From: Amaranthus tricolor | Lineage: Eukaryota > Streptophyta > Magnoliopsida > Caryophyllales > Amaranthaceae | Assembly: GCF_026212465.1 (NCBI RefSeq) | Contig: NC_080062.1 | Span: forward strand, 1,107,501 to 1,171,500 | DNA: 64,000 nt | Reading direction: 5' to 3' | Part shown: positions 11,516 through 23,327 of the stretch, in pieces | How positions within the stretch are numbered: position 1 is the stretch's first letter | How the letters are laid out: each line of letters opens with the position of its first letter | Notes under the pieces: model-generated | Told to the model about the DNA's origin: nothing | Databases searched by the model: none | What the model saw: the letters and a program-made list of their open reading frames with translations, nothing else | Program-made: the position numbers and the translations under genes

Positions 11516-11641
11516 TTCATTAACTTTGGCCTACCAAAACATTCCACTCAGCCCACCGATGATGGCAGTTTTGACGAATGGCAGACCGATCTAGAGTTCA
11601 TCCTCACACCGCTATATACGACCACCACCAACACTGCCAAG
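11516..11641 (+). pseudogene. CrRLK1L unit B, fragment of malectin exon 1
   Basis: Translates to INFGLPKHSTQ followed by [12 protein letters not shown], matching the N-terminal malectin segment of unit C (INFGLPKNSPQ and WQSDQDFILTSL). Signal peptide and start codon are absent, and after GCCAAG an unrelated insertion with a long (AT)n tract begins. The same fragment with the same breakpoint occurs at 56800-56930, so the break happened before that duplication. Confidence 0.75.
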
Positions 11642-12560
<919 letters not shown>

Positions 12561-13111
12561 TCGTTTGGGTCATTCTCTTCCATACTAACAAAACTTAATT
12601 AGTTGAATGTGTTAAAAACATGGTAGATTGTAATAAGTTCAATTCTTATTACTATTATTTGATACCAACAACCAACGGATCGTAACTATAATTTCGAATT
12701 GTTAATAGTTTAATATTTCTACAAAATTTGGGTTGAAGTAAAATAATTGGTGGAATTTATGAACGTGGGCGAGGGCCTCTCGACCCGATTTGACTTGTTT
12801 ATAATTTTATTCTTATAAATTTTCATTGATATAGGCATTCAGATTGAGTATTAAAATGCATCATAACTTAATTACTTACTTTTGTCAATAATATTTAAAC
12901 AATTAATGATTATAAATTTATAATAATATATCATAATATATCATAATATATTAGGTTTTGTGGAAGACGATTAATAATTCTCATTAATGACAAAGGGTAA
13001 ATATATATAGTACAAAAAAATCCCTTATTCAAGGGATATAATAATTACATAATATGTGTTCCTAAACTAATATCAAAACAACTAATTACGATTATTTAAG
13101 GAACGCAAAAA
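12561..13111. other. Intergenic or old intron 1, no gene
   Basis: AT-rich and matched by 57476-58070 with scattered substitutions and small indels. Nothing else is recognised. Confidence 0.5.
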
Positions 13112-13757
13112 CTTGTGATAGACGGTCTCATATTGGGACCTTTCATATATACCGGTCCAAAAGCTAAAAATTGAAAACTAAAAGTGATCTAAATTTTAAA
13201 AATTAAAGAATAAAAATTCAATTTTGACCTTAAAAATATCAATTTCTACTTAAAGTAAATCTTAAATAAATCAATTAAAATATAAAAAAAATTGAATTTT
13301 GAACTAAACGTGATCAATTTTGACATTAACCTGATCAATTTCTACGTGTAGTTTATAACTTAAAGTAATACTTTAAAGAGCTCAATTATATATAAAGTGA
13401 TTCTTTAAATGATCAGTTACAACTTTTAAAAGATATCAATAAAAAAATCAATTTTGATTAAAAGTGATCAATTTTTACATTAAAGTGATTAATTTCTTCT
13501 TACAAGTTTATATCTCTAAATGAGTTAATGTTTTTAAAGTCTTCAATTTCAATGTTAAAGTGATCAATTTAAACCTTGAAGTGATCAATTATATATAAAA
13601 TGAGCAATTAAATAATCAGTTATAACTTATAAAAGAAATCAATTATAAACTTAAATAGATTAATTACTATTGCTCTATTGGAAAAAAATATAATTGAATT
13701 GATTGGACTATTTGACTATTGGACTATTGATCTCATATTGAGACGGTCACTCGCAAG
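13112..13757. mobile_element. MITE with GACGGTCTC ends and AAAGTGATCAATTT internal repeats
   Basis: Left end CTTGTGATAGACGGTCTCA and right end (inverse strand) CTTGCGAGTGACCGTCTCA are imperfect inverted repeats. The interior repeats variants of AAAGTGATCAATTT many times. Relatives: 58075-58699 (left end lost), 32393-32905 and 15111-15370 (partial). No coding capacity. Superfamily not assigned because no clear target duplication is visible. Confidence 0.6.
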
Positions 13758-14181
13758 ATTAGTTGTTTAAGAAATGTACAATATGTTGATTGTTGGCAAG
13801 TATAATTCATAGCCCATTATTAGCTTGTTCTATTTTTATTTAAATAAAGGGTTCATTTAAAGCTCAATCCATTTAACACTAAAATCTGGGCCCCAAAGAG
13901 CCCTCAGTCCATTGCACAACTCTAGTTATGTGGTAGAAATTGATAAAAAAGGATTAATTAGACTTAGACTTAATATAAATAGGAAAAATTGACATTAATA
14001 ATCCAACCTTTCACCTTTTCCTTGTGAATAATTACACTTTTGGATTATTTTCTGATAAAAACTTATTAATTAGATTTAATAAATATTTACATATATTTGA
14101 TGAAATAATGTACAGTGAATAAAGATGCTTAGTAACTTTGATTTTGATTAATATTATTTTAGTGTTGTTGTACTTGATGAG

Positions 14182-14789
14182 TAATGGTCACAACTAGACC
14201 TGATCATGGGCGGCCCGGCCCGATCCAAAAAAGTGAGGGTTTGGGTACCAAAATATGGCCCGATGGGCGGGTTTGGGCAGAAAATAAGTGGCCCGAATTT
14301 TTTTGGGGAGGGTTTGGGATTGTTGTTTGGCCCGCGGGCCGGCCCGGACCGAAAAAGAGTTTATTCATGATTTGCATTTTGAATTTGTTTTACATTATGT
14401 ATAATATGTAACAATTGTATTTGTTTATTTCAATTATTTGTATTTTGTGTTTTAAATTGTGTATAATATGTAACAATTGTATTTGTTTATTTAAATTTTT
14501 TGTAATTTGTGTTTTTAATTATGTATAAATACTATAAAATATAGGCCCGCAAGCCCGCATATTACGGGTTTGGGCAGAAACTTTTCGGCCCGCACTTCGG
14601 TCCGGCCCGGCCCGCATTAATAGGTTGTTTTTTCCACTCGGCCCCGCCCATTGTTTGATCAGGTCTAGTCACAACTACTTCTCATCGATCTACAACGATA
14701 CCACAAACATCAATTACACAGTTACAACACCATCATTTAAGGCGCCTGAGTTAGTCTACTTGACAATGAGAGTGATTGGGCCATATGTT
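14182..14789 (+). pseudogene. CrRLK1L unit B, 5' part of exon 2, interrupted by a hAT MITE
   Basis: After an AG acceptor (GATGAG) the sequence encodes NGHN, is interrupted by the MITE at 14195-14667, and resumes as YFSSIYNDTTNINYTVTTP then APELVYLTMRVIGPYV, matching exon 2 of units C, D and E (INYTVATPSYTAPELVYLTM). Homology stops after GPYV. Within a few bases the sequence becomes the upstream side of an LRK10L exon, so the end of malectin exon 2, intron 2 and the kinase exon are missing. Unit G (59119-59245) has the same junction without the MITE. Confidence 0.8.
14195..14667. mobile_element. hAT MITE (473 bp) with perfect 8-bp target duplication
   Basis: Ends TAGACCTGATCA and TGATCAGGTCTA are perfect 12-bp inverted repeats, flanked by GTCACAAC on both sides (14187-14194 and 14668-14675). 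The uninterrupted site is visible at unit G near 59130. Subterminal GGCCCG-rich blocks are typical of this family. The interior has a tandem duplication of a roughly 70-bp unit (TGTATAATATGTAACAATTG...). Same family as 61760-62331. Confidence 0.9.
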
Positions 14790-15110
14790 TATACCACAAA
14801 AATCTTGGTTGCACATTATAGGACGTGAACACGGTCTAACCAAATTCAGGATCATCTTCATCATTCTTGGTAAATTCATAATATCCTATCCATCTTTGCT
14901 CTATTTAAGAAGTTTTTGTTTTCCCTTACAACTCTTGGGATACATACCCAAATTTAACATCATATCAGAATTTATGCATGTTAAAGTGTCTATTAATATT
15001 TACATATAAGTCGCCCAACATAAAAAAAAAAAGAGAAAGAGAATATGCAACTTTATAAACTTGAAGAATAATTTCAGCTATTACTACAAATTATCATAAA
15101 AAAATTTTGG

Positions 15111-15370
15111 ATGCGACGGTCTCATATTGAAACCGTCAATATGGGCCGTCCCAAAAGCTAAAAATTGAAAAAAAAATGACATGTCTCACAGAAATTAAAG
15201 ACAAAAAAATTCAATTTTGACATTAAAGGTATAATTTTAACCTTAAATCTATCAATTTCAACTTAAAATGAACCTTAAATGGATCAATTAAAATAAAAAA
15301 TTTTAATTTTGACCTATAAGTGATCAACTTTGACGTTAAAATGATCAATTTCTACCTAAATATGATTTGT
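15111..15370. mobile_element. Partial GACGGTCTC-type MITE in LRK10L intron
   Basis: Begins GCGACGGTCTCATATTG and continues with the AATTTTGAC / GTGATCAA repeat pattern of the element at 13112-13757, ending without the opposite end. Absent from the intron of the second LRK10L copy (29187-29980). Confidence 0.55.
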
Positions 15371-16512
15371 TTTCACAATTTCAAAACAGAGGTAATAAAT
15401 TAGTATTATTATATCATTTTATGAATGAATTTTTCAAACAAAACAAAAGCAAAACTATCAAACAACTTTACACAGTGCAGTGGCATGCTACCACATTTGT
15501 TAGTGTGGTTGTGAGTTTCATTCCAGCAAAACTTATATACTCTTCATTTTTTTTTTCTAAGAGATGAGATTACAAGTGAAACCCCATGCTAATGAACTAG
15601 GTACCCCTATGCTTTTACTTCAATTTTTATTTGAACTGTCCAAACTCATTTTTTTCAGCTTGTGGCCTTACCAGTAAAGCTAGCTCCTGTGTGAATTTTT
15701 TCTTTTCAAGAATCAAAATAGGTATATGCGTGTTAATTGTACTAATCCTCTTGTACAAAAGAATGAACTTGCTGATCGAGAAAAGCAAAGAAATTGAGAC
15801 ATTGTTGAAACAACATGGATCCCTCGGTCAAAGAGGCATACTTATGCAAATTTAAAGAGAATTACAAACTCCTTCAAAATCAAGCTAGGTGAAGGAGGCT
15901 ATGGAATTGTATACAAAGAAAAACTACATTGTGGGGATCAAGTGGCAGTGAAAATTCTTAAGAGATCATCAAATCGAGATATGGATATGGTGGAATTCAT
16001 CAATGAAGTTGCAAGTATCAGAAACACCAATCATAAAAACAGTGTGAAACTCCTAGGCTTTTGTTACGAGGGTTCAAGATGCGCTCTTATATATGACTAC
16101 ATGCCTTGCGGATCTCTTGAAAAGTTCACACATAGGGGAAAAGACGAAACCAATCAGCAACTCTCATGGGAAAGTTTGTTTGAAATCGCAATTGGGATTG
16201 CAAGAGGGCTTGAATACTTGCACCAAAGGTGCAACACGAGTATTTTACACTTCGACATTAAGCCCCAAAACATTCTATTAGACGAGAATTATTGCCCCAA
16301 GATATCTGATTTTGGCCTGGCTAAGATATGCCCACAAAAGGACAGCATAATATCAATGACAGAAGCCACAAGAACTGCAGGGTACAATGCTCCTGAGGTT
16401 TTCTTCAAGAGATTTGGCGGAGATTCTCTTAAATCAGATGTTTATAGTTATGGAATGTTGGTTCTGAAAATGGTTAGGTGTCTAAAAAATGTCAATGCGA
16501 AAGTGGAACATA

Positions 16513-17251
16513 TGTAATACCCCAGATTTTGCTTGAAAAGGGATTGATAGACTATACATATCAACAAGGTGCATCTTCTTTTCTAGGGAGCCCATTTGCT
16601 AAGAACTCCACAGTTAAGCGTGCTTGGTGGAAAGCAATCTTAGGATGGGTGACCTCCTGGAAACTTTTTCCGGGTGCGCACGAGTGAGGCCAAATTGTGC
16701 TGGAAAGACTTGTGTTGGTTTGTGGGGTTAGTCTACAGTCTCCATGAGTATTCACCAGCGGTCTGAGGGGCCGGGGTGTTACAAATGGTATCAGAGCAAC
16801 CCTACGACCGTGGCTGATTGTGTGTTCAGTGCACCTAGCGGGGGAAAAGATCCTGAAGTTACGGTCCAACGAGGACGTTGTATTCTTAAGTGGGGGTGAG
16901 TGTAATACCCTAGATTTAGCTTGAAAAGAGATTGATAGACTACACATATCAACGACGTTGTATTCTTAAGTGGGTGTGAGTGTAATACCCCAGATTTAGC
17001 TTGAAAAGAGATTGATAGACTACACATATCAACAAGGTGCATCTTCTTTTCTAGGGAGCCCTTTTGCTAAGAACTCCACAGTTAAGCGTGCTTGGTGGAG
17101 AGCAATCTTAGGATGGGTGACCTCCTGGAAAGTTTTCCCGGGTGCGCACGAGTGAGGCCAAAGTGCGCTGGAAAGACTTGTGTTGGTTTGTGGGGTTAGT
17201 CTACAGTCTCCATGAGTATTCACCAGCGGTTTGAGGGGCCGGGGTGTTACA
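16513..17251 (+). mobile_element. Cassandra-type TRIM retrotransposon with 5S-rRNA-like LTRs
   Basis: Two 271-bp LTRs (16513-16783 and 16981-17251) start TGTAATACCCC and end GGGGTGTTACA. Two bases after the first LTR is TGGTATCAGAGC (16786-16797), the initiator-tRNA-Met type primer-binding site; a purine tract AAGTGGGGGTGAG (16888-16900) precedes the 3' LTR. Each LTR contains a 5S rRNA-like core (about 16601-16672 and 17069-17140). These traits together define Cassandra. Odd points: an 80-bp unit (PPT plus the first 53 bp of LTR) is tandemly duplicated (16874-16953, then again from 16954), giving an extra partial LTR; no target duplication is seen; and 33 bp of the kinase exon present in the other copy (30785-30817) are missing. 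No protein is encoded. Confidence 0.85.
16612..16660 (+). promoter_or_regulatory. 5S-type internal pol III promoter in the TRIM LTR
   Basis: GTTAAGCGTGCTTGG (16613-16627) corresponds to the box A region of plant 5S rRNA, and AGGATGGGTGACCTCCTGG (16642-16660) to box C. Both are preserved nearly intact, while the ends of the 5S unit are diverged. The 3' LTR has the same boxes 468 bp further on. This is not a functional 5S rRNA gene. Confidence 0.75.
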
Positions 17252-17498
17252 AGCAACTCGAGGAAGTTGAAGAGATCGATCAAATCGATACCACAAACAA
17301 CGAGGGATCAATACTCAAAAGGAAGATGGTTGTAGTGAGTTTATGGTGCATACAAATCAACCCCTTGACCCGACCAAATATGACTCGAGTTGTAGAAATG
17401 CTCGAAGGAACACTGAACCTGCTACTGATTCCTCCGATTCCATCTCTAGCTTCTCTTTTGTGATCACACCAAAATTCTACGACTCTGGATGAAATATC

Positions 17499-18307
17499 TG
17501 TTATGAATGGTGTGACTTGAGTGTACATTTATGTGTGCATTCATGTGGTGACTTATGGGATGGAATCCTAGGAATGTCATGAATGGATGTATTAAGTGTA
17601 GTCTTAATGTTTGTGGTTTATGATGATGATTAAAGTATGGATTAATGAGGTAATGAAATGTGAGTTAATCATGGGAGTTATGGGACTTAGTGAAGAAGTG
17701 CTAAGGTTTAATTCAAGATGCTCTACAATGTAAAGTCGAGCAAAACTGTTCAAAGCTCTCTGAATTTCCACTCGATCAGCTCGCTCGACCGAGCAAGCTC
17801 TAAGGTGGGTCGAGCGAGCAGATAGAATGTAACAAGAAACTTCCTGTAGCCCGCTTATCCAAGCCGCTCGATCAAGCGAGCCCCTGTTTTGGTCGAGCGA
17901 TGTCTCTGATGCTCCTAGGATGCTGTTTTTGCCTCTTCAAGTACTTGGGGCAGTTTTTCATTATCATTTATTCATAGCTTTAATGTACTTAATGTTATTT
18001 AGTGTGATCTCTCAGATAAATAGAGTTTTCTTACTCACATCAAACACAACCCCAAAGCTAAACACATAGCCTTTGTTTTATCTCTTACTCAATTGTAATA
18101 CTTCGTTTGTAAGAGTGTTTTACACTGTTGAAATAATATAAACAATCAACTACACACCACAGAGGATGTAGCCATTATTGGTTGAACCTCCTTAAATCAT
18201 TGTGTCAATTTTGCAAGTTTTACATTATCAAACATTTGTTAGTTCATTGAAATTATTATCGTTCATCAAAGTTCTTAACATCGTATCGATTTTGGCAAAT
18301 TATTACA
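17499..18307. mobile_element. Solo LTR (809 bp) with 5-bp target duplication
   Basis: Starts TGTTATGAATGG and ends AATTATTACA, flanked by ATATC on both sides (17494-17498 and 18308-18312). The related LRK10L copy (31064-31080) reads through this place without the insert. The LTR contains repeated GCTCGATC/GAGCGAG motifs (17770-17905) and no internal coding region, so the element recombined to one LTR. The same motif occurs in the solo LTR at 41186-41953. Confidence 0.8.
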
Positions 18308-18343
18308 ATATCATTAGGGGGACTCTTTATATCCTCAATTTGA

Positions 18344-19919
18344 TGTTCTAGTTAGACAAGTTAGCCATTATAGTGAGCTTTTCTGTCAGGTCGACCTTAA
18401 GATTTGAGAAGCTCGGAACAAAATATTAATTATGTGTCTTTAATTACTAAATATAATACTATAAACCCCTAACTATTAAATATTAAAGTATCGTTTTTTG
18501 AATTTTTAGGATGGGGCCGGGGCACAAGCCCGTCTTGCCCATTATAGGGACGGCTCTACTTTGTGACAAAAGAAAGTAATGACACTAGGGCTAAGCAACA
18601 AAAGGTGACTTAAAAGTGATCGATCAAATTGAATAGACGTCATTTCTAAATATCAAGAGTCAATATCAACGCTTAAATTTGACCAACTTTTTATTAATTT
18701 TCTATTTCATAATCTATAATGGCCCTCAAGTAAATAAGAACAATTTTCATTAAGTTATGTTGAATTTTCTTCTATGCTAAAAAACTGTTTTGTTTAATTG
18801 ATTGATCATAATGCTTTATAAAAACTTAGGTTATTTATTGCAAGATGGCAAACAACTTAATATAATTCGTGACTGTTTAGGTTCTGACAAAATTAATTAA
18901 TTTAAAATTTATTAATATTAAATTTTATAACATATCACAAATAAATATGAGTTATGACAGTTGAGTTAATTTCACACACAAATATTTTAAATTCGACCCA
19001 AGGCTACTAAATTTAATTAAAGGTTAAACATAAATAAATACATAAAGTATTAAATAATAGTCATTTATGATCATATTGCTTCATATTAATTAATATGACG
19101 CTGTTAACAAATAGTTTTTGATAAAAATGATTTGAACATGTCATTACAAAGCTTCTTCTCTAAGCAAAATGCATTTACAGAAAATAAAATTGAATAAAAG
19201 TCTTTTCTCATTTATATCGGTCTAATCATAAACTTATTTTAAATTGAGCTAAATAGTCAATCAACTAAATTAGTTAACACATTCACTTTGGTACTCAAAA
19301 TACTCACTTTAGTTGTTTAATATTTTAACACATTATTTTTAATGTTAAAACTAACATTTTAAATATTAAAATACTCATTTTTTAAAAATTAAATAGTCGC
19401 TTTTAATACCATCTAATATGTGAGACCGTTTCATACTAGGGTTGCTCTTGGGGGAGAGTGGCATCATTACTACGTGGGCTTGATATCATTTTCAAAAGAA
19501 ACAAGTTAAACTTTATAATTGGGCCAAAATATAGGTGCAGGGAACTCACTTTAACCCAAAAGGTTTAGCCTAATAAAAATGGTCTTATCATGAGATCATC
19601 GTGTAGCTGCATGGCTCTCCACCTCTCTAGTATACCACTCCTTTTATGTTATATCAATCAATTTGCCACTTAATTTTTATGAACTTATAGTAGTTGTTAG
19701 AATATAAATTTTTGAGTAAAACAAAATCCTAAAACACTAAATTTAATTTTGATTTTAAAACGCTAAAAGTTATAATGTTCTGAAAATTGTCATATGTATT
19801 ACTAAGCGCTGCTTAAACTGTTATTTTGCTAAAATTTTGTATTTATGTTCATATATGTAATATCATTCACCCTCCATCTTATATCAATCAATTTGTCACA
19901 TACATTCATTCACCCTCAA
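18344..19919. other. Intergenic region upstream of unit C
   Basis: No gene. 18421-19025 is duplicated at 52128-52720 and includes a GGGGCCGGGGCACA segment that looks like the remnant of another repeat. 19140-19860 resembles 31730-33120, the corresponding region ahead of unit E, so it probably holds the ancestral CrRLK1L promoter. I cannot place a convincing TATA box. Confidence 0.5.
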
Positions 19920-20371
19920 ATGCTCTCCACACTTATTTTCTACCTCTTTATTACAACTCTTGCAAATTCCATTACAATCCCATTTGAACAAGACCACATT
20001 CTCATCAACTTTGGCCTACCAAAAAATTCTCCACAACTTATCGATAACCCCGGTGGTACATGGCAGAGCGATCAAGACTTCATCCTCACTTCGCTATCTG
20101 CCACCAGTAACTCCATTGCTTTTGCAGTGGAGGCTACAACTCCCTATAATATGGTCCGAATATTTCGGACCACGACAACATATTCCATACCTATTACTAC
20201 GTGGGGGCCCAAACTAATCCGCCTCTACTTTCCACCCCTATCCATATCCTACGACATCATAGACACCAAATCATCTTTTCTTTCGCTTACAATTAATGGG
20301 TTTAATATTTTGCGCAACTTTAGCGCGTACGCTGTTATGGCCCACGCTAATGCGCACACCAACACCACCGC

Positions 20372-21444
20372 TGATGTAGGATCACCTACATCTGGTTCTG
20401 ATGAACTAACACGGATCAATACCATGATTCATCATATGGAAGATGCTCAAATTCAAGGTTCAAATGTTAAGTCTTTTAATTTTGTAATCATGAACTAAAT
20501 CTTCTTCTTTAATTTTTATTTTGTATTTTCATTTTTATAATGAAACAAAGTCTTAGAGATGATTAAGCCAGGTTTAGGATCAAGCTTAATCATGTCTCAT
20601 GTTTAGTTAGTCGAGTTGTAATTTTTATTTTATTGAGTCTAATATTTATTTTGCTCATGGGACGTTTTTTACAAAATTAAAATGCATGGATCAAAACAAC
20701 CAATCAAATTCTCCAAATTGAGCCGTTGCATTCTTCAAAACTAGCTGATTTACCACAGCCATATGTTTTGAAGATTGAGTGGGATTTTTATGATAATATC
20801 TCTTACAAATCAGCCACAAATAATCCCAAGAAGATAGAAGAGCTGATTTGCAAATCCCAAAGAAAAATTAGCTGTTAGAGACAACAAAACTAGCTGTTAG
20901 AGACAACAAAAAAAAATCAGCAAAAATCTCCTTGTTCTTTTACTAGCTGTTGCATTTTATTGCCATTTTGATTGTACTTTCATTTTCAAAGTTTGTACTC
21001 ATTGCTGAATGCTTTAGTATAAATAGGATGTATGCACTCTTGTAATTCACAACCTGATTTTTACATTCTGAATACAAAACAACCCTTGAGCAAATCCCTT
21101 TGTTCTCTCTTTGCAATTTACTTTAACTTGGATTGGTTTTAGTAAGTTGAAGTTCCTATGCTTTTCATTCTTTTGGCTTAAAGTTTGAATGTGTTCTTAG
21201 GAGCCCTTGGTTTTAATTTGTGGTGAATCTGTATCAAATTAATCCTTGGATCAGCCATTTTCAAGTTGTTCAATTCAACATATCTTTTCTTAGTTCTTCT
21301 TATTACAAAACCCACAAAAATCACAAAAAAAAACATTTTATAATATCACCTACACTTCAGCCTTAATTGCTGAAATTTCGAAACCTCAAAACATACGTGT
21401 GCATATAGTTTGGTCCTTGTTCAAAACATAGCCAACCTATATCA
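20372..21444 (+). repeat. 5' LTR of gypsy element
   Basis: 1073 bp. The outer end can fold into a hairpin (GATGTAGG, loop ATCA, CCTACATC). A direct repeat of TAGCTGTTAGAGACAACAAA lies near 20870-20912. TATAAATAGG (near 21020) is a plausible TATA box. Confidence 0.9.
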
Positions 21445-21447
21445 TCT

Positions 21448-21460
21448 TGGTATCAGAGCC
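21448..21460 (+). other. Primer-binding site (tRNA-Met type)
   Basis: TGGTATCAGAGCC, three bases after the 5' LTR, complementary to the 3' end of initiator tRNA-Met. Confidence 0.9.
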
Positions 21461-21509
21461 AAGGCTACGCTCCTAGCCTTAATTTCGTTCATTCACAAAG
21501 CAAAACACC

Positions 21510-23327
21510 ATGTCTCAAAGTGGTGAAGGAGAAACAAGTGATTTGAGCAGAATTGTTGAAGAGCAAAATGCCACCATTAATTACTTACGAGCCCAACTTA
21601 AAGAGTTTTTAGACCTAAAACGCACCTTAAGGGAAGGTGGGTATTATGAATCTGAAAGTCCTAAAGTTAATAGGCAAACAAGCCGTGGAGATGATCTTAA
21701 AGTCGACATTCCAGAATTTGAAGGAAGATTAGATGGAGATGAGTTCCTTGAATGGGTAAGAACTGTTGAAAGAGTATTTGATTACAAGAATACAGATGAA
21801 GAAAAGAAGGTAAAGATAGTAGCCTTAAAATTGCGCAAATATGCTTCTACTTGGTGGGCTAACAAATGTGCAAAACGAGAAAGAGAAGGGAAAGACAAGA
21901 TTAGATCATGGGAAAAGATGAAGAAGCAAATGAAGGAAAAGTTTCTGCCTTCATACTACATGCAAGAGAATTTCACCAAACTTCAACATCTACAACAAGA
22001 TGGCAGGAGTGTAGAAGAGTATGGTCGAGAGTTCGAGACAATGATCATGAGATGCGACCTGAAGGAGGATGATCATCAAACTTTGGTAAGATTTTTAAAT
22101 GGTTTAGATTCAAAAATCAGAAACATTGTTGAATTACAACCTTATGCTTGCCTTGATGATTTAATTAACCTTGCACATAAAGTGGATAAACAACAAAGAA
22201 CTAAAATGAAGGAAACCTCACGTTTCACTTCAGCAAGAACTACCAATTTCAATTCCTACCAAGAGAACACTCCCCATTCCTATTCTAAAGCCCATTCACA
22301 AGATTCAACAGCTTTGCAAAACAATAATTCAAAGCAGCCCCTAAGCATGCCCAATACACCCAAACCAAACACCAATTCATTCACACCTAGGAGATGTTTT
22401 AAGTGTCAAGGCCTAGGACATATTTCTTCCGAATGCCCAAACCGAAAAATGGTGAACTTGGTTGAATTTGATGATCATCAAGAGGAAAACGAGGAGGATT
22501 TCTGTGACGATGCTGAACTTGATGAGGAAATAATATACCCGGATGAAGGAGAATTATTGGTTATGCGAAGAGCTCTTAGTGGGGTCAAAGCCAAAGATCC
22601 AAACCCACAAAGGGAAGCAATATTCCACACAAAATGTACAGTTAAAGGTAAGATCTGTTCGCTTATCATTGATGGAGGAAGTTGCACTAATGTCGCTTCA
22701 AAGACTATGGTGGACAAGCTTAATCTCACCGCCACTCCACACCCCAAGCCATACATGATTCAATGGTTGAATCAAAACAAAGGTATTCCTGTAAACTCTC
22801 AAGTTTTGCTTTCATTTTCCATTGGTAATAGCTATAAGGAGAGTCTTTTATGTGATGTTATACCTATGGATGCATGTCATGTTTTATTAGGTAGGCCGTG
22901 GCAGTATGATAGGAAAGTTATGCATGATGGTTTTAAAAACACACATACTTTTGTTTTAAATAACAAACAGATAACTTTAGCACCATATGCACCTAACGCT
23001 AATTCTAAATTGCAAGCAACTTTAACTAATTTTCATTCTTTAATTCCTATACTTAAAAGTGAACAACATGAACTTGAGGAACGAAAAGAATTGTTATTGC
23101 TAAATGATGAAACTGAATCTGTTTTGCATGATCACCCTTTAATTGAACCTGTGCTTGATGAATTTGCATATGTTTTTCCTAATGAAATACCAAATGGACT
23201 TCCACCTAAAAGGGATATACAACATAAAATTGATTTCATTCCCGGTTCCTCATTGCCTAACAAACCAGCCTATAGGACTAATCCTAAGGAAACCGAAGAA
23301 ATTAGGAGACAAGTTGATGATTTTTAG
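21510..23327 (+). CDS. Gypsy gag-protease polyprotein (N-terminal part of gag-pol)
   Basis: 605 residues. The ATG follows the PBS by about 50 bp. An N-terminal coiled-coil-like segment is followed by a retrotransposon gag domain (about residues 65-235: [49 protein letters not shown]), a CCHC zinc knuckle [14 protein letters not shown] (about 295-308), an acidic linker, and an aspartic-protease-like domain with [13 protein letters not shown] and [20 protein letters not shown]. It ends in the RT N-terminal region ([20 protein letters not shown]) at a TAG. The stop comes from a frameshift: the next frame continues the RT at once, and one extra T in the T-run at 23322-23326 would join them. Gag and protease could still be made. 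Clade not assigned; chromovirus-like by general appearance. Confidence 0.9.
   Translation: MSQSGEGETSDLSRIVEEQNATINYLRAQLKEFLDLKRTLREGGYYESESPKVNRQTSRGDDLKVDIPEFEGRLDGDEFLEWVRTVERVFDYKNTDEEKKVKIVALKLRKYASTWWANKCAKREREGKDKIRSWEKMKKQMKEKFLPSYYMQENFTKLQHLQQDGRSVEEYGREFETMIMRCDLKEDDHQTLVRFLNGLDSKIRNIVELQPYACLDDLINLAHKVDKQQRTKMKETSRFTSARTTNFNSYQENTPHSYSKAHSQDSTALQNNNSKQPLSMPNTPKPNTNSFTPRRCFKCQGLGHISSECPNRKMVNLVEFDDHQEENEEDFCDDAELDEEIIYPDEGELLVMRRALSGVKAKDPNPQREAIFHTKCTVKGKICSLIIDGGSCTNVASKTMVDKLNLTATPHPKPYMIQWLNQNKGIPVNSQVLLSFSIGNSYKESLLCDVIPMDACHVLLGRPWQYDRKVMHDGFKNTHTFVLNNKQITLAPYAPNANSKLQATLTNFHSLIPILKSEQHELEERKELLLLNDETESVLHDHPLIEPVLDEFAYVFPNEIPNGLPPKRDIQHKIDFIPGSSLPNKPAYRTNPKETEEIRRQVDDF

Larger units (their letters stand above)
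14822..18343 (+). pseudogene. LRK10L (Lr10-like) receptor kinase 1, multiply broken
   Basis: Homologue of the copy at 29139-31098. A 48-bp exon (14822-14869, ending in a GTAAAT donor) encodes the first part of a membrane segment; the kinase exon would start near 15710. Kinase motifs present: VAVKILKRS, HFDIKPQNILL (non-RD), SDFGLAKICP and APEVFFKRFGG. Lesions: acceptor CAG|G became CAAG, moving the AG by one base (15709-15710); one C is lost near 15832 (GGTCAAAG against GGTCCAAAG), shifting the frame; a Cassandra-type TRIM (16513-17251) replaces 33 host bases in the C-lobe and puts a stop at its border; TTTGAGA became TTGTGA, giving a stop at 17461-17463; and a solo LTR (17499-18307) lies in the last codons. 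The ancestral stop corresponds to 18341-18343. The extracellular exons typical of this family are not seen. Confidence 0.85.

Noticed and set aside
13112..13757. CRISPR-like array of repeated AAAGTGATCAATTT
   Set aside because: Plant nuclear DNA, irregular spacing, no fixed repeat or spacer lengths; it is a MITE body.
16601..16672. Possible 5S rRNA gene
   Set aside because: Only the middle of the 5S sequence is conserved and it lies within matching LTRs; it is a Cassandra promoter region, not a rRNA gene.
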